Of a stretch of 64,000 bases of DNA, positions 16,393 through 24,959 are shown in pieces. The position numbers and the translations under genes were made by a program. The notes below the pieces were generated by a model that saw nothing but the letters and a program-made list of their open reading frames with translations, ran no database searches and was not told the DNA's origin. The number at the start of each line of letters is the position of its first letter. Within the stretch, counting starts at the first letter, position 1. This stretch comes from Verrucomicrobiota bacterium (GTDB lineage: Bacteria > Verrucomicrobiota > Verrucomicrobiia > Opitutales > Opitutaceae): the NCBI GenBank assembly GCA_023428905.1, contig JAEYWP010000026.1, positions 97,154 through 161,153 on the forward strand, written 5' to 3'.

Positions 16393-17030
16393 GGTGAAGA
16401 TGGTTTGACCGCGACGATTCTGCGATAGGCACCGCCGAAGCCTGCCGGTTGGTCGCTTTTGATCGTCCAGCCCGCCGCGGCGATCATGGGTTCGACTGTT
16501 CGGTTGATTTCGGAGAACAACAATCCGGCGGCGCCGTTCGCGATACGTCGCGCGACTCCGGCGCGCTGCCCCGCCTGAAGAAACTTGTCGAAGATCGACA
16601 CCCTTCCCCCAGCCACGAGCACACGGTTCGCCTCCCTCGCGATGGCTTCGGGCTCCGGAGCGACCGCGAGGATCAGGTGGAGAATCACCACGTCGAAGCT
16701 CGCATCGGCAAACGGAAGGGACCTCGCATCGCCCACGACGAACTCACCGCCAAGCCCGAGTCGGCGTGCGCGCCGCGCTGCGCGTGAGAGCATCGCCGGC
16801 GTCACATCAAGCCCTGTCACGTTCACTCCTGCAGGGACAAAATCCAGATCGAGCCCGGTGCCACAGCCGACGAAGAGCACCCGCTGGCCCGCACGCAGGC
16901 CCACCGCCTCCATGGCCGCACGCCGATGCCGGCCAAACATCCCGGTCAACGCGTCATAGACCGGCGCGTAGAGCGAGTAGCGTAGCCGATTGAAGCGGTC
17001 ATCCATCGGAGGGCGCATCGAGACGATCAC
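16389..17030 (-). CDS. SAM-dependent class I methyltransferase in metal-resistance operon
   Basis: 213 residues; GTG at 17030 overlaps the upstream stop (GTGA), with in-frame ATGs at 17018 and 17006 as alternatives. SAM-binding loop VLFVGCGTGLDLDFVPAGV, motif II GLDVTPAML and FVVGDARSLPFADASFDVV are clear. It resembles the UbiE/phospholipid methyltransferase-like proteins. Located between metal-linked lipoproteins and the P-type ATPase, it may modify a lipid or a metalloid, but no family-specific cysteine pattern such as ArsM is seen. Substrate unknown. Confidence 0.8.
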   Translation of the reverse strand: MIVSMRPPMDDRFNRLRYSLYAPVYDALTGMFGRHRRAAMEAVGLRAGQRVLFVGCGTGLDLDFVPAGVNVTGLDVTPAMLSRAARRARRLGLGGEFVVGDARSLPFADASFDVVILHLILAVAPEPEAIAREANRVLVAGGRVSIFDKFLQAGQRAGVARRIANGAAGLLFSEINRTVEPMIAAAGWTIKSDQPAGFGGAYRRIVAVKPSSP

Positions 17031-17428
17031 TGGTGCTTGTAGCCGGCATGCGTGCGCACGAGAATCTCGGCCGTGCCCTCAGGCCATGGATCGGCGGCAG
17101 CCGAAAAATGGGCAGCGTGTGGCGGACCAAATCGCGTCGGCGGGAATAGCAGCCTGGAAGACTTGAGAGCTAGCTGTTGCTGCCGCGCATTGAGGAACTC
17201 GACGTCGACGTGAAAGTTGCCGGTCGGATACCACCGATAGATCCGCCGGACCCGCCCATCGACCACGAGCTTTCCATCGACGACGAGCAACGCGGTGTTT
17301 TCGATCCGCATACCCTTCCCCGGGTCGGCTGAAATCGGAATGCGCGCGACCGCCTCGCGAGGAACGGTGATCGTCGCGCAGCCGGCAACAAGCCCTGTCA
17401 AGATTAGTGGAAGAACCCATCGTTTCAT
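17027..17428 (-). CDS. Lipoprotein of a heavy-metal resistance operon
   Basis: 133 residues. Signal peptide with lipobox: MKRWVLPLILTGLVAGCATI, Cys17 lipidated. The mature part is a single beta-rich domain (LLVVDGKLVVDGRVRRIYRW, NFHVDVEFLNARQQQLALKS). Probably in the periplasmic face of a membrane. Overlaps both neighbours by 4 bases, so it belongs to a tightly coupled operon. Function unknown. Confidence 0.7.
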   Translation of the reverse strand: MKRWVLPLILTGLVAGCATITVPREAVARIPISADPGKGMRIENTALLVVDGKLVVDGRVRRIYRWYPTGNFHVDVEFLNARQQQLALKSSRLLFPPTRFGPPHAAHFSAAADPWPEGTAEILVRTHAGYKHQ

Positions 17429-17838
17429 GGCGTTTCCTTTCCGGGGTATTGCAGAACAAAGCCCTCCGGTTCCGCTGTGCTTTCGCGAAACAGCGAAAGG
17501 TGAATCCGGAACACCAACGGCGGGCGAACCGTCGCCGGAGAGCGGAGCGTATCTCCTTCACGGGTGAGCACGACACGGCGGTCTTCACGACTCGGATAGA
17601 CCACCCGTGCGGAACCGCGCTCGACATCCGGCGTCGACGGCACCTTCTCGGCATCGAAAAACCGCAGCGTGAGTCGGTTCTCCGCCGCTTCGATGTTCAG
17701 CCAGCCGCCACCTTCGCGAGCGAGGTTGACGCCTGTCTCAGGCAACTTCGAATCTTCCGTCGCTGCCGCAAGGTGAACGGTCAGACTGAACAGCACCGCC
17801 ACGGCAGCGGTTCTCCAGAAATGGTTGCTGAGAGTCAT
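17425..17838 (-). CDS. Periplasmic protein of a heavy-metal resistance operon
   Basis: 137 residues with an N-terminal signal segment (WRTAAVAVLFSLTVHLAAAT). The mature domain is beta-rich, with NIEAAENRLTLRFFDAEKVP, parallel in layout to the CVISFYDADLKPV-type region of the next upstream protein (VVISFYDADLKPVPASG), hinting that the two are distant paralogues. Overlaps the lipoprotein by 4 bases. Function unknown; context suggests metal binding or sensing in the periplasm. Confidence 0.65.
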   Translation of the reverse strand: MTLSNHFWRTAAVAVLFSLTVHLAAATEDSKLPETGVNLAREGGGWLNIEAAENRLTLRFFDAEKVPSTPDVERGSARVVYPSREDRRVVLTREGDTLRSPATVRPPLVFRIHLSLFRESTAEPEGFVLQYPGKETP

Positions 17839-17918
17839 GAGATAATCCTCGCGTAATCCCTTCTTGGGAATGGGGCGACCGGGTTGCGTTCACCCGATCG
17901 CCGGTTTTCGTCGGCCGC

Positions 17919-18383
17919 TCAGTGCTCGTGTCCGCTGTGGTCGCCGCCCGCCTCGTCACACACGCAGGCGTATTCAGCACGTTTGCACTCGCCGCAGGAC
18001 TCCGTGTGGTACTCGAGACGGTAGTTCGACGGCTTCGCCGTTGCGGTTGCCTTCAACTGCACCACCACGCGGTAGCCGTCGCCTGGCGGCAAAGGAGTCG
18101 CTGAAACGAGCGATCCGTCTTTGGCCGCGAACTCCAGCTTTGTTTTCCCAGCGGGAGCCTCCGCTGTGACTGTCGCCACTTGCCCGGAAGCGGGCACGGG
18201 TTTCAAGTCGGCGTCATAGAAGCTGATCACCACGTGGCGGTTCGCATCGACGAAAAACTCCGCGTGCGGCGCAGCCTCGGTGAGGATGCGACCGCCCTTC
18301 GGGCCGGGGATCGGTTTGGCGAGGAGAGCGCCGGCCGAGAATGCGAGCGCGGCGAGGATACTGAGTGTCTTCTTTGTTTTCAT
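17919..18383 (-). CDS. Periplasmic His/Cys-tailed metal-binding protein associated with Czc efflux
   Basis: 154 residues. A signal peptide (LSILAALAFSAGALLAKPIP) is followed by GPKGGRILTEAAPHAEFFVD, as in small proteins adjacent to czcCBA in many bacteria. The C-terminal tail carries four Cys and three His (ESCGECKRAEYACVCDEAGG then DHSGHEH), a plausible soft-metal ligand set. Follows czcA by 32 bases on the same strand. Likely a periplasmic metal chaperone or sensor; the metal is not determinable. Confidence 0.7.
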   Translation of the reverse strand: MKTKKTLSILAALAFSAGALLAKPIPGPKGGRILTEAAPHAEFFVDANRHVVISFYDADLKPVPASGQVATVTAEAPAGKTKLEFAAKDGSLVSATPLPPGDGYRVVVQLKATATAKPSNYRLEYHTESCGECKRAEYACVCDEAGGDHSGHEH

Positions 18384-18415
18384 GAGGGTTATGACGAGTT
18401 GGTTTCAGCGGGTCG

Positions 18416-21400
18416 CTATCTGGCGGGAGTTGGCGATGCTGCTTTCCCGGACACAGGATCGCGTTCGAAGCGGTCGTAAAGTGCCGGCAACAACACCAGC
18501 GTCAGGAAGGTCGCGCTGATAATCCCGCCGATCACGACGGTCGCGAGCGGACGCTGCACCTCGGCGCCCGCACCGTTGGCAAGCGCCATCGGCAGGAAGC
18601 CGAGCGATGCGACAAGGGCGGTCATAAGCACGGGCCGCAGGCGGGTGAGCGCGCCTTCGATGGTGGCCTCGCGCACCGACCGTCCTTGCTCGCGTAGCTG
18701 ATTGAAGTAGCTCACAAGCATCATGCCGTTGAGCACGGCGACGCCGCTCAGCGCGATGAAGCCGATGCCCGCAGAGATGGAGAATGGCAGATCACGCAAC
18801 CACAGCGCAAAAACGCCGCCGGTGACGGCAAGCGGGATGCCCGAGTAGACAAGCAGCGCCTGTCGCAGGCTCCCGAAAGCGACGAAGATGAGCAGGAAGA
18901 TGACGCCCAGCGCCACTGGGACGATGACCGCGAGCCTGGCGCGCGCTTCCTGGAGATTTTTGAACTGCCCGCCGAACTCGATGTTGTATCCCGGCGGCAG
19001 CTTGATCTCGGCGTCCACCTTGGCTTTGGCCTCATTGACGAAACTCTCCACATCGCGTCCACGCAGGTTGACCATGATCGCGGCGCGGCGTTGACCAAAC
19101 TCGCGGGAGATCGCGTTGACCTTGTCGGCCACCACGAAGTCCGCCACCTGTCCGAGCGTGATGACTCCTTCCTCGTGCGAGGACCGCAGCGGCAGGTGTT
19201 TGAGTTCGTCGAATGCCGCCCGAAGATCTTCCGGCAGACGCACCACGATGGGATAGCGTCGATTGCCGTCGACGATCACGCCGGTCTCGGTCCCGGCCAG
19301 CGCGGTCGCCACCGTGGCGTTCACTTCGCTCGCATGGACGTTGTAACGGGTCATCGCCTCGCGGCGGAGCTTGATTTCGAGCATCGGGGCCTTGCCCAGG
19401 GCGTCGAACTCGACATCGGCCGCGCCGGGCACGGATTCGAGAATTTCGCGCGTCTGCGAGGCGATGCGTTCGATCTCGGCATAGTCGTCGCCGAAAACCT
19501 TCACGGCGATGTCCGCGCGCGTGCCTTCGAGGATTTCGTTGAAGCGCATTTCGATGGGCTGCGAGAACAGGTGCGACTCGGCGGGTAACTGCGCCGCAAG
19601 TTCCGTCGCCATCCGCGTGGCGACCTCATCTTTGGTTGGCGTCTCGCCGTGCTCGTCCTTGGGCCATTCGTCGAAGGGCTTGTAGAAGATGTAGGTATCG
19701 GCGACGTTGACGCCCATCGGGTCGGTCGCGACTTCCGCGGTGCCGATGCGCGAGAAGGTATGCGTGACCATCGGGAATTTCTCTTTGATGATCCTCTCCG
19801 CTCGCTCCTGCATCGCGAGCGACGCATCCAGACCGATGCTGTTGGTGCGAATCATGAAGGCCGCGAACGAACCTTCGTCGAGCTGAGGCACGAACTCGGC
19901 GCCCAGCCGGTTGAACACAATGACTGAGAGGGCAAACAGAGCTATGGCTCCGCCGACGAACAGCCAGCGCAGCCGGAGCGCGACGTTGAGCGTCGGTCGG
20001 TAGAGCCGTTTCGCGAAGCGGATCGCGAAGTTGTCCTCTTCCGTGATCTTGCCGCGCAGGAAATACGAACAGAGTACCGGCATGAGCGTGAGGGCGAGGA
20101 TGAGAGCGCCCACAAGAGCGAAGATGACTGTGAGGGCCATCGGCTTGAACATCTTCCCTTCGATGCCGGTGAGAGAAAGGATCGGCACGTAAACGATGGT
20201 GATGATGAAGACGCCGAAGAACGTGGGACGGCCGACTTCCTTCGCCGCAGCGAGCACGGTGTGCAACCGTTCCTCTAGAGTGAGTTTGCGGTGCAGATCG
20301 TGCTGTCGCAGGCCAAGCCGTCTCACGATGTTTTCGACCATCACGACCGCGCCATCGATGATCAGGCCGAAGTCCACCGCACCGAGGCTCATGAGGTTGC
20401 CCGAGACGCCGAATTTCACCATGCCCGTGATCGCGAAGAGAAACGAGAGCGGGATCGCGAGCGAAACGATGAGCGCCGCGCGCCAGTTGCCCAGCAACCC
20501 CAGCAGGACAACCACGACAAAGATCGCGCCCTCGAACAGGTTCTTCTCGACGGTGGCAATCGTGCGATCCACCAGGTCCGTGCGGTCATACACCGTCGTG
20601 ATCGTGACCCCGGCAGGGAGCTTCGGCTTGATTTCCTCAAGCTTTGCAGCGACGCGATGCGATATGACGCGGGAGTTCTCCCCGGCGAGCATCAGCGCGG
20701 CGCCAAGCACGGCTTCCTTACCGTTCGAGGTCGCCGAACCCGTGCGCAGGCTGCTGCCGATACCCACGTCCGCGACGTCCCGGACCAAGAGCGGCTTGGA
20801 CGCAGCGCCGCGGAACTTGATGGGCAGGGCACCGATTTCTTCGGCGGTCTGCACGCGGCTGTCGGCACGGATGGTGATCTGTTCACCGCCGATCTGCACC
20901 GCACCGCCGCCGGCGTTCTCGACATTCTCGCCGACCACCTCGGCCAGGTCGCTGAAGGTCACGCCCGTCGCCAGGAGTGCGTCCGGGCGCGGCAGCACGA
21001 CAATCTGCTTCTCGTATCCACCGGATGCATTCACCTCGGCGATACCGGTGACGGTGCGAAGCTGCGGCTTCACCACGAAATCGTGGATCGACTTCAGCTC
21101 CATCAGTTGCTCGGCGCGTGTGGCGGGCTTGTTCGGAGCATCGGCCGCGTAGTCCACGACGTAGTAGAAGATGTCGCTCAGGCCGGTCGTGATCGGCGCG
21201 AGTTTTGGGCTGAGTCCAGCCGGCAGTTCCTCCGCAGCATTGAGGAGGCGTTCGCTCACGAGCTGCCGCGCGCGGTAGATGTCGGCATCGTCGCCAAACA
21301 CCATCGTGATTTGGGAGAGGCCGGTCTTGGAGAGCGAACGCAGCTCGGTCATGCCGGGCACGCCGCTCATTTCCATTTCGATGGGAAAGGTGACAAGTTT

Positions 21401-21586
21401 CTCGATCTCCTCGGGTGCCAGGCCTTGCACCTCCGTGTTGATCTGCACTTGCACATTGGTGATGTCGGGGGTCGCGTCGATGGGGAGTCGAAGTGCCGCC
21501 CAGATGCCCGCGCCCAGGAGCGCGAGAACCCCGAGCAGCACGAAGACGCGCTGCCGAAGGGCAAATTCCAGAATCTTGTCGATCAT
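18416..21586 (-). CDS. czcA: CzcA-type heavy-metal RND efflux transporter
   Basis: 1056 residues, normal length for the HME-RND family. The N-terminus MIDKILEFALRQRVFVLLGV and periplasmic loops are standard. TM4 contains GAVDFGLIIDGAVVMVENIV with the D/D/E proton-relay residues characteristic of divalent-cation (Co/Zn/Cd or Ni) exporters rather than the Cu/Ag CusA type. GAEFVPQLDEGSFAAFMIRT and the C-terminal SGVAVLNGMMLVSYFNQLRE are conserved. Works as the inner-membrane pump of a CzcCBA complex with the two genes upstream in the operon. Confidence 0.95.
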   Translation of the reverse strand: MIDKILEFALRQRVFVLLGVLALLGAGIWAALRLPIDATPDITNVQVQINTEVQGLAPEEIEKLVTFPIEMEMSGVPGMTELRSLSKTGLSQITMVFGDDADIYRARQLVSERLLNAAEELPAGLSPKLAPITTGLSDIFYYVVDYAADAPNKPATRAEQLMELKSIHDFVVKPQLRTVTGIAEVNASGGYEKQIVVLPRPDALLATGVTFSDLAEVVGENVENAGGGAVQIGGEQITIRADSRVQTAEEIGALPIKFRGAASKPLLVRDVADVGIGSSLRTGSATSNGKEAVLGAALMLAGENSRVISHRVAAKLEEIKPKLPAGVTITTVYDRTDLVDRTIATVEKNLFEGAIFVVVVLLGLLGNWRAALIVSLAIPLSFLFAITGMVKFGVSGNLMSLGAVDFGLIIDGAVVMVENIVRRLGLRQHDLHRKLTLEERLHTVLAAAKEVGRPTFFGVFIITIVYVPILSLTGIEGKMFKPMALTVIFALVGALILALTLMPVLCSYFLRGKITEEDNFAIRFAKRLYRPTLNVALRLRWLFVGGAIALFALSVIVFNRLGAEFVPQLDEGSFAAFMIRTNSIGLDASLAMQERAERIIKEKFPMVTHTFSRIGTAEVATDPMGVNVADTYIFYKPFDEWPKDEHGETPTKDEVATRMATELAAQLPAESHLFSQPIEMRFNEILEGTRADIAVKVFGDDYAEIERIASQTREILESVPGAADVEFDALGKAPMLEIKLRREAMTRYNVHASEVNATVATALAGTETGVIVDGNRRYPIVVRLPEDLRAAFDELKHLPLRSSHEEGVITLGQVADFVVADKVNAISREFGQRRAAIMVNLRGRDVESFVNEAKAKVDAEIKLPPGYNIEFGGQFKNLQEARARLAVIVPVALGVIFLLIFVAFGSLRQALLVYSGIPLAVTGGVFALWLRDLPFSISAGIGFIALSGVAVLNGMMLVSYFNQLREQGRSVREATIEGALTRLRPVLMTALVASLGFLPMALANGAGAEVQRPLATVVIGGIISATFLTLVLLPALYDRFERDPVSGKAASPTPAR

Positions 21587-21607
21587 GTTGGGATCAAAGG
21601 GATGAAG

Positions 21608-22315
21608 TTAGTGGCTGTGGCCGCCGCCCTTGGTGAGGCGCAGCTCCGTGAGCCAGAGTTGTTCGACGGCCGCGGTCGCGACCACGTCGCCCGCATAGAG
21701 GCCGTCGAGGATTTCAATGAATGCGCCATCGCTGGCACCGGGCTGCACCGGGGTGCGCAGCAGGTAGGCGCCGTTGACGACATAGACGAACGTGCCTGTT
21801 GCCGTGCGCAGGAGCGCGGCGCGCGGAATGGCGACGCTGTCGCGGACCGGGCCGCTCAGGCTCAGTGTCACTGTCGTGCCCACAGCGGGTGCTCCCGGGA
21901 GCGCGAAGACGACCTCCACTTGGTTCAGCGCCGTGGCAAGGTCGCGGCGGATGGCCAGAAGCTTTGCTTCGGTCGGCGGATGTTTCTCTAGGTCGTCGGC
22001 GATCTCGACCGGCATCAGCGAACTGGCGCGCGCGGGCGGTCCGGCGTCGAAGACGGATGCGGTCACCTCGTAGGTGTGCGTTACTGGGCGCTCCTCCACG
22101 TCGCCGGTCTTCAGCCCAAGGGCTTCCTTGGTGCTGTCGATCAGGAGCAGCCCTTGCCCTTCCTTGAACTTGGCGGGGGCTTCTCCGCCCTCGCCGGCGT
22201 GTTCTTCGTGATTGTGGCCGCCTGATTCGGCGTTGGATTTGGACTTGCCGCAGCCCGCGAGCGCAAGCGCCGCAGCGAGGGGAGTCGCCATGAGAATCAA
22301 AGAAAAGCGGCTCAT
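21608..22315 (-). CDS. Short CzcB-like periplasmic adaptor lipoprotein
   Basis: 235 residues, much shorter than the usual ~380-500. Lipobox in AAALALAGCGKSK; His-rich stretch SGGHNHEEHAGEGGEAP after it and a GGGHSH C-terminus. The visible domains are the C-terminal part of the adaptor fold (VGTTVTLSLSGPVRDSVAIP, ALLRTATGTFVYVVNGAYLL, IEILDGLYAGDVVATAAVEQ). The barrel-sandwich hybrid and alpha-hairpin that reach TolC appear absent or reduced to AEAKLLAIRRDLATAL-like sequence. Flanked by intact czcC (ATGA overlap) and czcA, so it is likely functional in this short form. Confidence 0.75.
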   Translation of the reverse strand: MSRFSLILMATPLAAALALAGCGKSKSNAESGGHNHEEHAGEGGEAPAKFKEGQGLLLIDSTKEALGLKTGDVEERPVTHTYEVTASVFDAGPPARASSLMPVEIADDLEKHPPTEAKLLAIRRDLATALNQVEVVFALPGAPAVGTTVTLSLSGPVRDSVAIPRAALLRTATGTFVYVVNGAYLLRTPVQPGASDGAFIEILDGLYAGDVVATAAVEQLWLTELRLTKGGGHSH

Positions 22316-23607
22316 GGCATGGTCTCCACCGCGTTCAGTTCAAGGCCGGTCAAAAGCTGGAGCGAGCCGCCCGCTTCGAGCGCTTCCTGCTGGGTCTCGT
22401 AGAGCGCATCGATCGCTTCGAGATACGAGTTTTGCAGCTCGACGTAGGTCGAGATAGGCACCGCACCGAGGCGATAGTGGCGGTCGGCGAGTTCGGCGGA
22501 ATCGCGGAACTTGCTCGCCGCATCCGGCGACCACTTTGCCGTCTCGGCGAGCTTGGCTGCGAAACGGTGCGCGGCGGTGATCACCTCGCGCTCCATGTTG
22601 CGCTGTGCGACAAGCACAGCGGTCTCCGCCTGACGACGACGCGCCTCAGCGGCAGCGACGTTCGCCCCGGAGCGACCGCTGATGGGCAGTGGAAGGGAGA
22701 AACCCACCCCATACGTGCGCTCCTTGTCGCCGGCCTTTTCCTCCGCGAAATACGGGCTCACCGTGAAGCTCGGGCGACCTTCGTTGCGAGCGAGGGAGAC
22801 GACGAGACCTTGCTGCTCCAGTTCGATGCGAGCCGAACGAAACTCGAAATTGTTCTCCCTCGCGGCATCAAGCAACGGCTCCAACCCCGGCGCGGCACTG
22901 AATGCGAGCCGGGCCTGCGATACGGTGATCGGCGTGTCCACCGGCAGACCGCGAAGCTGGTTGAGTTCCACAAGCGCGGCTTGAACCGCGAGCTTCGCCT
23001 CGGTCGCACGGTGTTGCAGCGTGAGTTCCTGCGCTTCGATCACGCGTGTTTCGAGCAACGGCGTGATGCCGCCTGGATCGCGCGCGAGGAAGAGCTCGCG
23101 CAACGCTTGGTAGCGCGCGGCAACTTCCGCCGCCGCCTGTGCGCGCTCGTGCGCCGCATGCAAACCGAACGCCAGCGTGCGGGCGCGATTTGCCAGCGCC
23201 GACTTGAACCTGGCGAGGCCAAGCTCGGCGAGCGCGATGTCGTGATTGGCGATGGCCTTCCGGAGCGAGAGCCGTCCGGGCCACTCGAAAGTTTGAGAGA
23301 CGGACACCGACCAGGCCGTGCCTTCGCCGGCCAGCGTGCCGCCGGCATCGGTCACACGCTTGCGACCGACGGCGAGCGACAGCTCGGGATTTTCGCGCGT
23401 GCCGGCGGCCTTGCGGCCAGCCTTGGCGGCGTCGATCTCGGCCTCGTAGAAGGCGAGTTCAGGATTCTTGGCGATGATGTCGCCGACGATGATTTGAATG
23501 GATGCGGAAGCTGATTGCTCCGCCGCAGTTTGAGCACGCCCCGGCAGGGCGAGGAGGAGGAGCCCGACAAGCGGGCAGATACGCAGAGAGAGAGGGAATG
23601 ACTTCAT
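22312..23607 (-). CDS. czcC: CzcC-type outer-membrane efflux protein (TolC family)
   Basis: 431 residues with a signal peptide (RICPLVGLLLLALPGRAQTA). Two OEP repeats: the first with FYEAEIDAAKAGRKAAGTRE and NPELSLAVGRKRV; the second with ARIELEQQGLVVSLARNEGR and GVGFSLPLPISGRSGANVAA. YRLGAVPISTYVELQNSYLE is characteristic of CzcC. It forms the outer-membrane channel for metal efflux. First structural gene of czcCBA; its end overlaps the adaptor start. Confidence 0.9.
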   Translation of the reverse strand: MKSFPLSLRICPLVGLLLLALPGRAQTAAEQSASASIQIIVGDIIAKNPELAFYEAEIDAAKAGRKAAGTRENPELSLAVGRKRVTDAGGTLAGEGTAWSVSVSQTFEWPGRLSLRKAIANHDIALAELGLARFKSALANRARTLAFGLHAAHERAQAAAEVAARYQALRELFLARDPGGITPLLETRVIEAQELTLQHRATEAKLAVQAALVELNQLRGLPVDTPITVSQARLAFSAAPGLEPLLDAARENNFEFRSARIELEQQGLVVSLARNEGRPSFTVSPYFAEEKAGDKERTYGVGFSLPLPISGRSGANVAAAEARRRQAETAVLVAQRNMEREVITAAHRFAAKLAETAKWSPDAASKFRDSAELADRHYRLGAVPISTYVELQNSYLEAIDALYETQQEALEAGGSLQLLTGLELNAVETMP

Positions 23608-23718
23608 TGGAAAAGGAATGGTTGGTGCGGGAAAACGGGCGCAATCAGGCCCGGAAGCGCGTCGCGCACGCGCGCAGACGCCGATACGAGAAGGCCGGAC
23701 GGTCCGCGCAGGGACCGA

Positions 23719-24099
23719 TCAGGCCTGAATCACCGACGGAGCGCGCGGCGGCTGGGCCGCCCGGCGCACGAAATGCCACATGGGCACCCAACCACGAGGC
23801 TCGTCGGCTGCGTGTGCAAATTCCAGCGCGGGCTCTGAAGCCACGACCGGAATGACGAGCCGCGTGCACAGCCGGCAGATGCACTCATTGAGTGCCGGCG
23901 CCGGAATATTAAGCACCGTGTTTGAGGGTGCCAACGAGCCACGCTCAACCAGCGTGCAACCGTCCTGCGTGCATGGGCCGCTGCTCGAACAGCAGAGGGG
24001 AACGGCCCCGTCCTCTGAATGCGTCTCCAGCAATCCCGCCGCCTCCAGACCGCAATGCTGGGTCGCCGCCAGCCAGATGGCCAGAAGCACAAAACCCAT
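23719..24099 (-). CDS. Cys-rich exported protein preceding czcCBA
   Basis: 126 residues from ATG at 24099 (a TTG at 24132 is in frame). The N-terminus MGFVLLAIWLAATQHCGLEA is a signal-like segment. Seven further cysteines follow (CCSSSGPCTQDGC, NECICRLC), including a CxCRLC pattern, suggesting metal binding or disulfides. The C-terminus WVPMWHFVRRAAQPPRAPSV is a motif I associate with small proteins encoded upstream of RND metal pumps. Lies 110 bases upstream of czcC on the same strand. Confidence 0.6.
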   Translation of the reverse strand: MGFVLLAIWLAATQHCGLEAAGLLETHSEDGAVPLCCSSSGPCTQDGCTLVERGSLAPSNTVLNIPAPALNECICRLCTRLVIPVVASEPALEFAHAADEPRGWVPMWHFVRRAAQPPRAPSVIQA

Positions 24100-24225
24100 T
24101 ATGCGGCGAAAGTGAGACACAGACTCAACCAAGGTGAGCTTATCGCTTATGTCAATTTTCTGATGGGCCTACTTTCCAGACAACGGATGCAGAACGTGTT
24201 GCGGGCTCCGAACCACCTGTTCCGC

Positions 24226-24957
24226 CTAAGCAGCCGGCACTCCGGCAGTCGGAGTGCGCTTGTTGAGAGTGAGCCGAAGCAGTTTCCTCTGGAATCCGGG
24301 ATACGTGACTCCGGTTGGCGAAATGTGCACGTAGCCCATCTGAACGGCGTAGCAGACGAGTTCGCCTTTCTGATGCAGGCGCAGTTTCGCCATGATCGAC
24401 TTACGGTGCGTATTCACCGTGTGCGGCGAAATTCCCAGCCGCTGGGCGGCCTGTTGATCGTCGGAGCCGTCGCCGATGGCGGCCAGCACCTCTTGCTCTT
24501 TCGGCGTCAGTTCATCGAGCGTGATTCGGCGCGGCGGCTTCATGTGCGGCACGAACGACTCGCTTACGTAGGACTTCCCTTCGAGCACCAGCTCCAGCGC
24601 CTTGCTGAAATCCTTATACCCATCGAGCTTCACGTCGAAGATGCCGTTGTAGCGCAACTCGCGCAGGAGCGCGACGGTGCGCGAATCTCGCCGTGCGGTG
24701 ACGACCAGGATCGGCAGCTTGCGCTCCACGAACGGCTCCAGGTGTTCAAGCCCGTCCATGTCATCGATCTTTACACCGGTGATAAACATATCGGGCATGT
24801 TCGCCTGCATTGACTCGAGCGCATCGAAGCCTTTCTGGAAAACCTCCAACTTGGCGCCACGCCAGCACTGCTTCACGAGTTGGGCGATGGTGTCGCCGTA
24901 GAAACGGTCCGCCTTCAGGATGACGATGCGAGGAGTAAGGGTCGGCTGGGTCGGCAT
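24226..24957 (-). CDS. LuxR-type response regulator with a degenerate receiver domain
   Basis: 243 residues. The N-terminal receiver-like domain (PRIVILKADRFYGDTIAQLV) aligns to CheY folds, but the phosphoacceptor position in PDMFITGVKIDDMDG is Gly instead of Asp, and the acidic pocket is reduced, so phosphorylation is unlikely. The C-terminal LuxR HTH is complete: LTPKEQEVLAAIGDGSDDQQ followed by AAQRLGISPHTVNTHRKSIM (about residues 163-205). It is the last gene of the VirB operon, 2 bases after the AAA+ gene stop, so it probably controls conjugation or secretion genes without a cognate kinase. Confidence 0.85.
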   Translation of the reverse strand: MPTQPTLTPRIVILKADRFYGDTIAQLVKQCWRGAKLEVFQKGFDALESMQANMPDMFITGVKIDDMDGLEHLEPFVERKLPILVVTARRDSRTVALLRELRYNGIFDVKLDGYKDFSKALELVLEGKSYVSESFVPHMKPPRRITLDELTPKEQEVLAAIGDGSDDQQAAQRLGISPHTVNTHRKSIMAKLRLHQKGELVCYAVQMGYVHISPTGVTYPGFQRKLLRLTLNKRTPTAGVPAA

Positions 24958-24959
24958 CG

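Noticed and set aside
20291..21991. 566-residue plus-strand open frame opposite czcA
   Set aside because: His/Arg/Asp-rich composition typical of an antisense shadow in a high-GC gene.
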